A model generated the notes under the pieces. It ran no database searches, was not told the origin of the DNA, and saw only the letters and a list, made by a program, of their open reading frames with translations. A program made the position numbers and the translations under genes. Positions 1 to 9,538 of a stretch of DNA of 57,983 bases are shown one piece after another. This DNA is from Discostella pseudostelligera. Taxonomy: Eukaryota; Bacillariophyta; Thalassiosirophyceae; Thalassiosirales; Thalassiosiraceae. Location of the stretch: assembly GCA_036940085.1 (NCBI GenBank), contig JALLBK010000172.1:1-57983 (forward strand), written 5' to 3'. Within the stretch, counting starts at the first letter, position 1. Every line of letters starts with the position of its first letter.

Positions 1-142
1 CCACCGCCCACTGCACCGTCCGCCATAACCATAACCATAACCCCCATCCCACTTCATCTCTTCCGAGGTCGAAGCAATAATAGATAATAGGCAGTAGGCA
101 GGGGAGCTTCATCCTCTATCGATCATCGAGATATAATATTTA
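1..142. promoter_or_regulatory. 5' flank of BUD13
   Basis: Short stretch before the BUD13 start. It opens with a CCATAACC-type low-complexity run at about 20-45. I see no TCCCGCC box or CACGTG box here, unlike many other promoters in the window. It presumably holds the BUD13 leader. Confidence 0.3.
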
Positions 143-1936
143 ATGTCGCTCAACCAACACTCATCCAAACTGGCCTATCTCTCCAAATACGGAGGAAATA
201 CCGCCCCGCCTGATTATGGCGGTGGCGGCGACGATGAGCATGATGACGATGATGACAAGCGAAAGAAGAAGTCTAAAAAGAAGAGCAAGAAGAAATCAAG
301 ACGGTGGAGCGATGCTGACTACCCCAACGACAATGATGGCGACAATGACAATCATCATCGAAAGCATTCTTCTACACTTCGTGACATGGATGACATGCAG
401 TCGTTTCTACCGGGAGACGACAACAACGACGATGACGATGGCAATCCATTATTTTTGGGAGAGGAGAACGAGGAGGGGCCTGCAGTGGTGGATACTACAA
501 TTGTTGAAGGCACGATGATGATGGGGGCGGCGAATAGTGCTGTCAGTGCAGGGGATCATTCATCGAGATCATCTTCTGGTAGACGACGAGGATTTGAAGC
601 AGTGTCGATGGAGAATGATAGTAGAAGCCAATCTTCTGATCATGAAAAGAATAGCAGCCACCGGAATTCTTCGCGCAGAGCTCGTCACGACTCGGAGGAT
701 AGTGATGATCATCGTCGTAACAACCTCAGCAATGCAAATACTGATGGCAGACGAGGGAGGCGTGCAAGACATGATTCTGAATCAGATCAGAGTTATACGC
801 GGAATGATAATCGTAGTGGAAAGGAGAAACAAATACTTGATGCATTTGATTCAGTTGTGAAGAGGAGGAGCATTCGCAGCAGCAGTAGGGATGAACCAAG
901 AGTTTTGCATCGTCGTAGTCGTCGATATGATTCTGACTCCGAAAAAGGTGGTGATGCACAATTAAACAATAAGCAGCGAAATGAGAGGAGACGAAGGCAT
1001 GATTCAGACTCGGAAGAGGAGGATAGTAAATTCAAGAATAATAGGGACACTCGTCCTCGTCGTCATGATTCTGATTCTGATTCAGATGAGGATGATGATT
1101 CGGATAAACATAAGAAAGTTCCTCGTCATCGGCATGATTCTGAATCGGAAGCCGAGGATAATGAATCGAAGCGCCGAAGTGCACCTCCTCGTCGGCATGA
1201 CTATGAGGACGACAATCTCCGCAAACGACATCCACATCGACATGATTCTAGTTCCGACGAATCCGAAAAGGAACATGCTGCCAAGGCGGCAAAGATGTCC
1301 TCTGGTCACAAGTCTGGACTACAAAAATCGGAAGACTTTGCTCGTGCCGAGAGTAAGCTTCGAAAGCGACAACGAGAGGAATTGGCGCAGTTTAATTTGA
1401 CAAATGGGAACAACGGTAGTGGCGAGACGATATACCGAGATGCCTCCGGAAAGAAGCGCACAATTTCATCCAAACATGACGAGGAACAGTTGCGTCGTGA
1501 GGAGGAGGAGAAGGAGGCACAACAGCAGCATGTCAATAAGGGGAGGTATCAACGGATGCAAGAGGAGAATCGTCTGCGTGAACTGGAAGAGGCGGCAAAT
1601 ATGACATTGGCACGAGGCATTGAGGATGAGCAACTGGAGGAAAGGAAACGATCTATTATTCGAGAAGGGGATCCGATGGCGATGCATGAGTGGAAGAAGC
1701 AGCAAGAGCGACAATCCAAACAATCTGCAATGAATGGTGGTGGCGAAGCTGCGATGCTACACAGACCCGTCTATAAGGGTCCGCAGCCGAAACCAAACAG
1801 GTACGGTATACGACCTGGCTATCGATGGGATGGAATTGATCGGGGTAATGGATTCGAGGACCGTGTGCTGGAAATGCTTCACAGTAAAGGTAGGAAGAAG
1901 GAAGAGGCCTACAAATGGAGTGCCGCTGATATGTGA
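143..1936 (+). CDS. BUD13: BUD13/CWC26-like pre-mRNA splicing factor (RES complex)
   Basis: Intronless 597-residue protein. The last 60 residues hold the family signature: KGPQPKPNRYGIRPGYRWDG followed by a DRGNGFE segment and a final AYKWSAADM. The N-terminus (SKLAYLSKYGG) also fits BUD13. The middle (about residues 170-400) is a charged Arg/Ser/Asp-rich region in which RRHDSDS-like units recur about eight times, like the RHDSPDPS-type repeats of animal BUD13. Residues 40-52 form a lysine-rich, nuclear-localisation-like block. In known systems BUD13 is part of the RES complex (with Snu17/RBM11-type and Pml1 partners) that acts on spliceosome activation in the nucleus. The start is the first ATG and gives a good N-terminal match. 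Overlapping ORFs in other frames are shadows of the repeats. Confidence 0.93.
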   Translation: MSLNQHSSKLAYLSKYGGNTAPPDYGGGGDDEHDDDDDKRKKKSKKKSKKKSRRWSDADYPNDNDGDNDNHHRKHSSTLRDMDDMQSFLPGDDNNDDDDGNPLFLGEENEEGPAVVDTTIVEGTMMMGAANSAVSAGDHSSRSSSGRRRGFEAVSMENDSRSQSSDHEKNSSHRNSSRRARHDSEDSDDHRRNNLSNANTDGRRGRRARHDSESDQSYTRNDNRSGKEKQILDAFDSVVKRRSIRSSSRDEPRVLHRRSRRYDSDSEKGGDAQLNNKQRNERRRRHDSDSEEEDSKFKNNRDTRPRRHDSDSDSDEDDDSDKHKKVPRHRHDSESEAEDNESKRRSAPPRRHDYEDDNLRKRHPHRHDSSSDESEKEHAAKAAKMSSGHKSGLQKSEDFARAESKLRKRQREELAQFNLTNGNNGSGETIYRDASGKKRTISSKHDEEQLRREEEEKEAQQQHVNKGRYQRMQEENRLRELEEAANMTLARGIEDEQLEERKRSIIREGDPMAMHEWKKQQERQSKQSAMNGGGEAAMLHRPVYKGPQPKPNRYGIRPGYRWDGIDRGNGFEDRVLEMLHSKGRKKEEAYKWSAADM

Positions 1937-2022
1937 TGAGGCAGTTGCCGACCGATCGTAAAGCAACAGGGGACGTCCAGCTACGCACAGCGAGAATTGA
2001 TCATTCCTACTTCTTCTCTAGC

Positions 2023-3501
2023 CTAAACTTTAGCATTATGTTTGCTCTTTTCTGCTAACCCAATCTGCTGATGGATGCGCACGTACAGTTTGCGCCCTAC
2101 TATCTCAGCCCACCTCTGATATAGCTTCTTGTTGGGGTGCACACCATCTGGTGATAGAAGAGGATTGTCATCGACATCAACATCGCATTCTTCGATCATA
2201 CTAAGACCATGCTCATCAATCATCGCTTTTTCTAAGGTGCCGTAGCTTTTGGTGTTCGAGTAAAGATCGGAAATTTCCTTGGCATCAAGTTCCAAATACA
2301 TGGCATTGCTTCTCCCTTTGACTACCATCTTCTTCAAACGCTCCCAAACACCGACCAACCCATCCATCATCAAGCCAAGTGGGAAGATATTTGTTTGGAT
2401 GGGAAGTTCCGGAAAGACAATAACGGCATTTGGTGCTTGGGATCGAATATCTGATAGGAGCATCTCGATTCCATTGCGAAATTGGCTTAAAGCTCCTACA
2501 TCTTGCATTATCTGCTCACCGGAGAAGAGCCGAAACGGATTTTCAGGAAGAAGCCTCTTCAAGTCATTCATACCAAACAGTACTACTACAATGTCGACAC
2601 CTTGAGTGCACTCTTGTTTCACGACATCGAGACAGAAAGATCGTATGTCGTCCACATCTCCGCCATCCACACCTGCTGATCTCCATTGAACAGGAAGCTG
2701 GAAGTGACGAGATAGTGTTCGAGCCAATACCTGCGGAAAGACAGGTCCCTGTCGCAGATAACTTTTTTCTTCGGTATTTTCGATCAAGGTTGGAGGTAAC
2801 GAGTGGCTCTTCTTAGAAAACTGTTCAATGCATCCGATACCAATGGCAAGTGAATCACCAATTACTAAAACTCGTATTGGATCTTTTGTAGTAGAATGTT
2901 TGGCGGTATTGAGCTTGCGAAGAAGAGAAGGAATTGTTGCATGTATGGAGCTAGTATGCGTTTGGTTCTTGGATGGGATGTCCTCCTCATTGGCAGTTAC
3001 AAAATACGGCAGCAATGAGTCCAAAAGGCTGAATGAATTGGTGACTCCGTGACCATCATCTTCTACGGAAGTATCGACGACCGAACTCTCTCCTTGTTCA
3101 GTATCACCATCATAATCTTCTTTCCCGAGAGTCAACCCATCTGGGTATTTCAATTGTCCTCGTGCATCGTATCGATATTTGTGTAGTAGCATCACACCTT
3201 GCACTACGGAAAAAACTACAATGGCTGCCACTGCCTGTCCAGCACGCTTGAGCTTCTTCGCCACTGGAACTAGGAAGGAGGGGGGCGTTGTTGCATTGAA
3301 TTGATGTTGCCGTTGAAATGACACATAGGGTACTTGTCGAATGCCTGATCTCTGCAACCTCGTTATGAAAGCCTGCCCGTACGCCGCTGCTTCTGGATAA
3401 AGACGGGATCGGGCTACGAAATGCCGATGAGAATAAGGCAGGAGATTGGTGCGTAGTCGACTGGTAATCATCATCTCATCATCGTAATATCGCCAACGCA
3501 A
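2023..3501 (-). CDS. membrane-anchored SGNH/GDSL-like hydrolase, paralogue A
   Basis: 492 residues, no intron seen. SGNH blocks are visible in order: VIGDSLAIG (nucleophile Ser about 217), the GVDGGDVDD block, LFGMNDL (block III Asn) and SPDGVHPNK (Asp/His pair near 452-457). One membrane segment lies at about 88-106, followed by a KYRYDARGQLKYP motif shared with the neighbouring paralogue. The likely role is a lipase, esterase or deacetylase in an endomembrane or on its lumenal face; the substrate is unknown. Met10/Met11 are alternative starts. It lies immediately downstream of paralogue B on the same strand, so it is a tandem duplicate. The promoter region to its right carries five GCGGGAA/TTCCCGC boxes. 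Confidence 0.8.
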   Translation of the reverse strand: MRWRYYDDEMMITSRLRTNLLPYSHRHFVARSRLYPEAAAYGQAFITRLQRSGIRQVPYVSFQRQHQFNATTPPSFLVPVAKKLKRAGQAVAAIVVFSVVQGVMLLHKYRYDARGQLKYPDGLTLGKEDYDGDTEQGESSVVDTSVEDDGHGVTNSFSLLDSLLPYFVTANEEDIPSKNQTHTSSIHATIPSLLRKLNTAKHSTTKDPIRVLVIGDSLAIGIGCIEQFSKKSHSLPPTLIENTEEKSYLRQGPVFPQVLARTLSRHFQLPVQWRSAGVDGGDVDDIRSFCLDVVKQECTQGVDIVVVLFGMNDLKRLLPENPFRLFSGEQIMQDVGALSQFRNGIEMLLSDIRSQAPNAVIVFPELPIQTNIFPLGLMMDGLVGVWERLKKMVVKGRSNAMYLELDAKEISDLYSNTKSYGTLEKAMIDEHGLSMIEECDVDVDDNPLLSPDGVHPNKKLYQRWAEIVGRKLYVRIHQQIGLAEKSKHNAKV

Positions 3502-4160
3502 TCATTATTTCTCTCTTGACATTTGCAGGTGCACCATGTTGTTGGTTTGTGAGCACCAAAACTCGTCCTACGACGCTGCTGCTGGCCAACAGCGCCAACA
3601 CCTCCTCCCTCCTCCAAGTCCAGAACGAGAGAGAGAGAGAGAGAGGTTCTTCGAAGAGAGATGGAGAGGCCCGCCCGTACGATGGCCACCCAGCCACCAG
3701 CAGCATCGTTCATCGTCGCCATGGAAAGGAAGATCGATGACGGAGGGAATATTGAAGATTCATCGAGCAGTTCGACGTAGTAAGATTTGGCGGGAAGAGC
3801 TCCGTGAAAATCGGTAGGAATTCGTACAATTATTTGGCGGGAAATGGAGGGGGATTTCCCGCCGAAGGTCGATTGAATTTTTGCGGGAAGAGAGTCGGAT
3901 ATTGGCGGGAAGAGCATGCAAGTGCCACCTGTCACCTGGCGGCGGCGGCCGGCCGTCGACCATGCGAAGTTACCTGCCACGTGGCTTCAACGTTGGACTG
4001 TCACAATGCCATGGCCTAACCACGTGGAGGATGCATGCAGTGGAGGCTTCATTCCATCTTGGTTGGACCGTCAAATTAGATGCACCCATGCAATGTCGAC
4101 AGTCGAAAGGCTGGATGGAGAGAATGGTATTGATTTCACAGTACTAATACATTTATTACC
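3502..4160. promoter_or_regulatory. promoter region of SGNH paralogue A with repeated TTGGCGGGAA boxes
   Basis: No convincing gene. A GA microsatellite lies at about 3630-3655. Between about 3785 and 3915 there are five GCGGGAA or TTCCCGC boxes in both orientations. CACGTG boxes occur near 3979 and 4021. The minus-strand ORF beginning in this region (3471-3980) starts on an ATGGCGGGAA box and has no recognisable domain, so I treat it as an artefact. Confidence 0.5.
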
Positions 4161-6302
4161 TCAAGCTCTAAGCTGGTTCGGTTCAGTCCTTTTCGCTGGC
4201 GCATTGTTGTCCAGCTGAACATCCTGTTCTTCAGAAATCTCCTCAAGCTGTTCTCCCATTTTTGTTAGAATGCATTTGTATAACTTATGCCCAACCAGCT
4301 CTGCCCATTTTGCATACATCGCCCTGTTCGGGTGGACGCCATCTCCAGAAAGGAGAACATCTTCCTCAATATCATCGCAGATATCGCCATCATTATGTGC
4401 GTTCTTAGGAGTATACCATTCAGCAATTTCTTTCGCTTTCAAGTCAACATACACGACATTGTCCCTACTAATAGCCGCAATCTTCTTTTGACGCTCCCAC
4501 AGTCCCACAAATGTATCGACCATCAAGCCCAACGGAAAGATGTTTATGATGCTATTTTTGTGAAATGGTTGGATCGGTAACGCAGGAAAGACTACCAATG
4601 CATCTGGAGCCCATGCATGAATTTCGGATATGATCCTATCCATCTCAAGTCGAAATCCTGCGACGCCTTTGCCACCGTGCACCTCTTGCCTATTCAGCAG
4701 TATATTCGGAAATGGATTCACCGAGAGATGCTTCTTCAAGTCATTCATTCCAAAGAGAACAACAATAACATCGACGCCCTTGGCTTGCTCTTGCTTAACA
4801 ACATCCATGCAAAACGTCTGAACGTCGCTCACGCTACCACCATCGACTCCTGCCGATCTCCATTGCACTGGCCGATACATGTGGTAAGATAGAGTACGTG
4901 CCAATATTCGAGGAAATACTGGCCCCTGCCTCAAACGATATGCGTCTATTGCTGATCGAGACCTTGCAGCATTATTTTCTATCAAAGCCATTGGTATTGC
5001 ATTCGTTTTTTCAATGTCAAACCGGTCAACACATCCTGTTCCGATAGCCAGAGAGTCACCTATTACTAGAATGCGAATTGGATTTCTATAATTGGATGGA
5101 TGAGAAAACACTTTCTTGGCCAGTGCAGTTGCGAGATTAGGAGGAATCGAAGATTCATCGTTTCCATGTGATACAATTTTCCCCAACTTGTCGTGTTCTT
5201 CCGTAACATCATCATGCGCGGATCGGTCAATATCTCCATCCAATAAGGGTAACAGAGAATCCAATATAAAGATAATAAAGCCAATGTGGAACAAGTGCGT
5301 ATTCTTCGTCAGTAGATTGTGAACGTTTTGCGTAATCCACGGCAGAAGGAGAACGAGGGACTTGTTGAATTTTGTTAAAATTCGCCTCAGATTTGAATCA
5401 TTGATATTGTCGATAATAGTTGCATTCAAGGAATCAGTTGGCATATCATCAGTTTCTGTTGCACGTGTAGGCTTGTCATCTTGTCCGTTCTTGAGCGTGG
5501 TATTGCTGCTCTTCTCTGCATCGTGATTTGCATAGTAATCTTCCTCTCCATAGGTTAAACCACCAGGAAACACTAACTGCCCGCGAGCATCATATCTATA
5601 CTGATACAAAGCCACCAGGGCTTGAATCACCGACAACAAAAGGAACGTTGCAAGAAGAGTCTCTCCCACTCGTTGGAGTTGGGCAGCAGTTGGCAAAAGG
5701 ATAGACGCAAGCGATGATAAAATGAAGGTGAATCCGCCAAAGATGGTAGAAAGTACGTGGGATAACAGTGATAACGTGGATGACATGAAGAATGAAGCTG
5801 AAGCCTCCATAGCATGCGACGGTGGCCCTGCTAGCGGTGGTGATGTATCCATAGTGAAATCGATATCCAAGCGATTATTCATGCCAAAATGCCGATTTTG
5901 ATCACTCGCCGCAAAGTCATTCCGTTTATATTCATTCGGAAGAGGCATGGTGTAATAATGGTGACGGGGTAGATAAAATTTGACGAAGGCCATGCGCACT
6001 GGTCGCGAATATGACGGCAGTCTCCACAAGTAATTGGCAGTTGCAGTAGGAGCAGGGGATGATTTGTTCTTAGCCATGATGAGTGCAGAAGTGAAAGTGA
6101 GATGTGTAGAAGTACGAACCAATCCGGAGTCCGGAGTCGATGACGAGGCAGGCAGGAGAGATACAAGGAAGAGGAGGAAAAGATGAGAACTCTGGTTCAG
6201 CATGCGTGAATCCACGTGACACATCATGCTCACCTTGCTTGATGTTCCATCTGCACCCGATGCGAACACCCCACACCCCATCACAGCAGCATCCGCAGCC
6301 AC
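4161..6302 (-). CDS. membrane SGNH/GDSL-like hydrolase, paralogue B
   Basis: Open frame of up to 713 residues. It carries the same SGNH blocks as paralogue A (VIGDSLAIGTG, GVDGGSVSDV, LFGMNDLKK, SGDGVHPNR) and the shared motif YQYRYDARGQLVFPGGLTYG. Hydrophobic segments precede that motif (around LLSHVLSTIFGGFTFILSS and LLATFLLLSVIQALVAL), and another lies near FIIFILDSLLPLL. The true start is uncertain. ATG codons at 6302, 6203 (a signal-like MLNQSSHLFLLFLVSLLP) and 6077 (MAKNKSSPAP) are possible, and the longest form almost touches the divergent gene starting at 6355. It is about 220 residues longer than paralogue A because of its N-terminus and a longer middle. The activity is inferred from motifs only. 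Confidence 0.78.
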   Translation of the reverse strand: MAADAAVMGCGVFASGADGTSSKVSMMCHVDSRMLNQSSHLFLLFLVSLLPASSSTPDSGLVRTSTHLTFTSALIMAKNKSSPAPTATANYLWRLPSYSRPVRMAFVKFYLPRHHYYTMPLPNEYKRNDFAASDQNRHFGMNNRLDIDFTMDTSPPLAGPPSHAMEASASFFMSSTLSLLSHVLSTIFGGFTFILSSLASILLPTAAQLQRVGETLLATFLLLSVIQALVALYQYRYDARGQLVFPGGLTYGEEDYYANHDAEKSSNTTLKNGQDDKPTRATETDDMPTDSLNATIIDNINDSNLRRILTKFNKSLVLLLPWITQNVHNLLTKNTHLFHIGFIIFILDSLLPLLDGDIDRSAHDDVTEEHDKLGKIVSHGNDESSIPPNLATALAKKVFSHPSNYRNPIRILVIGDSLAIGTGCVDRFDIEKTNAIPMALIENNAARSRSAIDAYRLRQGPVFPRILARTLSYHMYRPVQWRSAGVDGGSVSDVQTFCMDVVKQEQAKGVDVIVVLFGMNDLKKHLSVNPFPNILLNRQEVHGGKGVAGFRLEMDRIISEIHAWAPDALVVFPALPIQPFHKNSIINIFPLGLMVDTFVGLWERQKKIAAISRDNVVYVDLKAKEIAEWYTPKNAHNDGDICDDIEEDVLLSGDGVHPNRAMYAKWAELVGHKLYKCILTKMGEQLEEISEEQDVQLDNNAPAKRTEPNQLRA

Positions 6303-6354
6303 ACCTGCAACCAGCCCACCACCACCTTGGCTGCGACCCTCTCAGCCTCATCCA

Positions 6355-7278
6355 ATGATAATGACACCGGCCACATGCAAATTAGTCGTCCTCTATGGCA
6401 TAGGTGAGTCACTGGCAGGTATTCTTTTTGTTTTGTGGCCGACAATGATGTACATGAGATTCCAACCTCCATGAACTGCACTGCTTCATTCATCATATAC
6501 CCCAGGTGGACTCAGCGATGTTGGGAGGCACGCAATCCTAGCTGCCCTCGAAAAGTCAACAATTAACAAAATCGTTGTTATCACCGAGTATCCCGAATTG
6601 CTTGACCTAAAGAATTGGGAATGCAATTGTACCGGAGGTCATACGAATCCATTCAATGATCCAGATTCAGCCTCAAAGTTAGAACTGGTCAAAATTGATA
6701 CGTGGAAGAATGAACACCCTGAACTTACCAAACACTTTGTTGGGGCGGTAGGTGTCGTGAGCTGCCTTGGCCATCGTCAACCCGGTTGGAAGAATCCCGA
6801 TTTGAAGAGAAGAGGATTGGTAGCGCACGATGGGAACAAACAAGTTATCAAAGCCATGATGGAGGCGAAGGTGGATAGGGTGGTAGTCATATCATCCATT
6901 GCGATCAATGGTGACAAATCCTGGCCGCACTGGGCATCCAAAGTTATGGGTTGTCTCTTTTCTACATTCCAGCGCAGTGCCGCAAAAGATCTCATTGGGA
7001 TGGAGGCAGCGTACACTGAGAGCCCACTGGATTACCTCTTCGTTCGACCGGTTGGCATTGGCGAAGAGGTAGTTCCCACTGGCCACTACTACTTGCAACA
7101 ACCAGGTGAGAAAAAGTCCCTTGATGTGACCAGTGGTACGATCGTTGACGGTGAGGTCGGCGGCAATATGGCAAAGATTGATGTTGCCAGATTCATGGTG
7201 GATGAAGCTATCCGTCCGACCCTGCACAGGACAAGTCAAACCGTCGGGGCAAAACCTGGCACTCCCATAAGTGGTTAA
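6355..7278 (+). CDS. Rossmann-fold NAD(P)-binding protein (atypical SDR/NmrA-like), 2 exons
   Basis: Exons 6355-6403 and 6506-7278, with an intron of 102 bp (GTGAGT...CCCCAG). The join restores an N-terminal beta-alpha-beta with a nucleotide-binding glycine motif (LYGIGGLSDVGRHA). The product is 273 residues. Further SDR-like features are VSCLGHRQPG, DRVVVISSIAIN (beta strand before the usual active site) and DYLFVRPVGIGE. No canonical YxxxK is obvious, which fits the atypical extended SDR group that binds NAD(P) and modifies or senses small molecules. The substrate is unknown. It is transcribed divergently from SGNH paralogue B with almost no spacer. Confidence 0.78.
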
Positions 7279-8427
7279 CGAGCGTATGGCTGGATGATGA
7301 TTCTTCTTGCCCACCAAGATGATTGTTGTTTGAATGTGGGGTGTGTGTGTAATTGATCTAGCTGTTGCACGTTATCCAAGTCAACTTTCCCAATTCATTT
7401 ATGTAGAGCAATACTGCCCATTGGAGAGGAATCGCATCTACTCCAACTCGACTTTATTGTCAAAGCAATGCTTGTTAGCCCACTCCTATAACTCTGGGTT
7501 GGGAGGTGCCCTCAATAATCTACATCATGGTGTGGATATCCACACATGATAACGACCATAATCAATATCCTCCAAGAGAACAATCATTGACAGAAATATA
7601 CTTTTCGATGGAAATGTTCTTGCCCTAGCTTTCTGCAGTTGTAGATAATTGCTGCATCAACCGCCACCACTCCATCTGCACAAATATCGTCATCAATCAT
7701 CACCCCTTGCACCTGCACCTCCAGTGAATTTTGTCATGGATAGTTCATTGTTATTTGCTCACAGCCCTACACCGACTTGCTGTTTGATTAAGTTGCCTCT
7801 CCTACAGTGTTTGAGCGAGCTGATGATATGGATGGCTAATGCTGCTGTCAATGTCGCTGTTGCGTGGCTACTTCTTGCACCTTTCGCCGGAATTGTAGAG
7901 CATTCATTAGAGTAAAAGCTTGTTAAAAAATTGCACCGAGAAGTTGACAGTGTAGCTGTGCCATCGTCGTCGTCGTTTGAATTTTTGGACCGGACAATAA
8001 TTATTGTCTCTTGTCTCATCGTCAACGTCATCGTCGGTGCAAGCATGTGTCTGCCCGCATCGCATAGCGGAGTGGCAACAAACTAGATAGCTCGGGTGAT
8101 ATGACGTCCGCCACGTGCTGGGATTGTTAGCCACTTGATCTCGGCATGCTATTGCTGGGTACAGAGAGCTTGGAGGAGAGAGCATTGCCATAGATTGCCA
8201 TTGCCATGCATTATGCATTGCCATTGCCATTGCAATGCATTGCATATTGCATTGCCATTGCATGCCATGCAATTGCTTTGGCTGCGACCGGCGGACCGAC
8301 GGCAGTCAGGGTGTGGGGCGAAAATGGCGGGAAGAAGATTGTTGCAAATGACGGGAAGGGCAGACTAGAGGTACCATACCTCTAGATACCATCACCAATC
8401 ACCATCAACCGGTCGCAACGATGAACG
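7279..8427. other. gene-poor intergenic region with ATTGCC/ATGCAT low-complexity block
   Basis: No ORF with recognisable features. The block at about 8186-8275 is made of imperfect repeats of ATTGCC, ATTGCAT and ATGCAT. A CACGTG lies near 8113, and an ATGGCGGGAA box at about 8324 sits roughly 100 bp upstream of the next gene and probably belongs to its promoter. The 88- and 95-residue ORFs here have no domain and overlap each other on opposite strands. Confidence 0.4.
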
Positions 8428-9345
8428 ATGGTGAGCAACCCTTCCCCTATGCACTACTCAAAGCGCATGCGATACCAATTCATTATGTTCCTTTCGCTCG
8501 CTTGCCGACTTCTAGCGCTTCACTCGAGTAGTAGCATGGTGACAGCACTAATCATTCGGCCGGCGACGATGGTGGTGAAGTGTCAAAGATTTCATTTGGT
8601 GCCACCACAAACAATAATAATGCCGACAACATTGCATGCTGTACATGATGACGTCGATGCTGATAATGATAACAATACCGGTGATGCGCTTTTCCTCGAG
8701 AGATTTAGGCGTCGACGTGACATACTGTCCAAATCGAATATGCAATCTATGCAGTTGAAGCAACGACAGCAAACAAATATAAATCGCGAAGACGATCCAA
8801 TTCAGTTGGCGGTAACAACCATCCTCGACAGTCTCTCGAGGCCACATTACCCAGTACCATATTTTGGATACAAAATATTATACGAAGGTTCTACGCCGCA
8901 TTGGAAAGAGGTGTTACGCAAAAGTGTAGGTGCATCAATGGACACCGATGAGACATTTTTCTTTACTGCATTGAGAGCTTCGATGGAACGTCCTTACAAT
9001 CAATTTGGTATATTGGTCGGTGTAGTTGAGGACAATGATGAGCAAAAACAAAATTTCTTAATTGATGATGATGCATACGTAGACAACGGTGATGTAGGGT
9101 GTCAATACAAACTTGAATTTCCTCGAGATACATTAGATTATTACGATGGAACAGCATGGGTAGAATGTCGTTTGCGAGATGTGCACTCTGATGCCCTCTT
9201 GGTTGTACTAGGCTGGTCAATGAAGCAACAAGAAGAGGATTCTTCATCCTCTGCATGGCTGGTGGATGGCATTGACTGGCAAGATTTTAGGGAAAGGTAT
9301 CGGCCGGGAATTGGTAGGGAGGAATGGGAGAGAATTTGTGGCTAG
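8428..9345 (+). CDS. uncharacterised protein, possibly secreted or plastid-targeted
   Basis: 305 residues, no family recognised. The N-terminus has a hydrophobic stretch (YQFIMFLSLACRLLAL) that could be a signal peptide, followed by a basic segment. The middle is charged. The C-terminal half (from about residue 120) looks globular, with patterns such as PHYPVPYFGYKILYEG, PYNQFGILVGVVED and LVVLGWSMKQQ, and ends in WQDFRERYRPGIGREEW. Methionines at residues 8, 14 and 25 are alternative starts. An ATGGCGGGAA box lies about 100 bp upstream. Its 3' end converges with the NFS1 gene. The function is unknown. Confidence 0.6.
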   Translation: MVSNPSPMHYSKRMRYQFIMFLSLACRLLALHSSSSMVTALIIRPATMVVKCQRFHLVPPQTIIMPTTLHAVHDDVDADNDNNTGDALFLERFRRRRDILSKSNMQSMQLKQRQQTNINREDDPIQLAVTTILDSLSRPHYPVPYFGYKILYEGSTPHWKEVLRKSVGASMDTDETFFFTALRASMERPYNQFGILVGVVEDNDEQKQNFLIDDDAYVDNGDVGCQYKLEFPRDTLDYYDGTAWVECRLRDVHSDALLVVLGWSMKQQEEDSSSSAWLVDGIDWQDFRERYRPGIGREEWERICG

Positions 9346-9538
9346 GACCGTCAACAATCAATTTTATTCAGCAAAATTCTACCAAAACGCAGTCATTGTT
9401 TTCGTTTGCGATGGAGCGGAACCTAAACCAGAGGCAATCCAAAGTTTGTTTTTCCGGCATGTACAAGAGTCTACCTATTCAAAAATCAGCAATGACAACC
9501 CGCACTATTCATCCACCCTACTACCTCCAATACACGTT

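Noticed and set aside
3471..3980. 169-residue minus ORF at the SGNH paralogue A promoter
   Set aside because: Starts on a promoter-type ATGGCGGGAA box and runs through GA repeats; no domain.
7649..8272. ORFs of 88, 95 and 121 residues in the 7.3-8.4 kb spacer
   Set aside because: They overlap each other on opposite strands, have no domain, and one consists mostly of the ATTGCC repeat.
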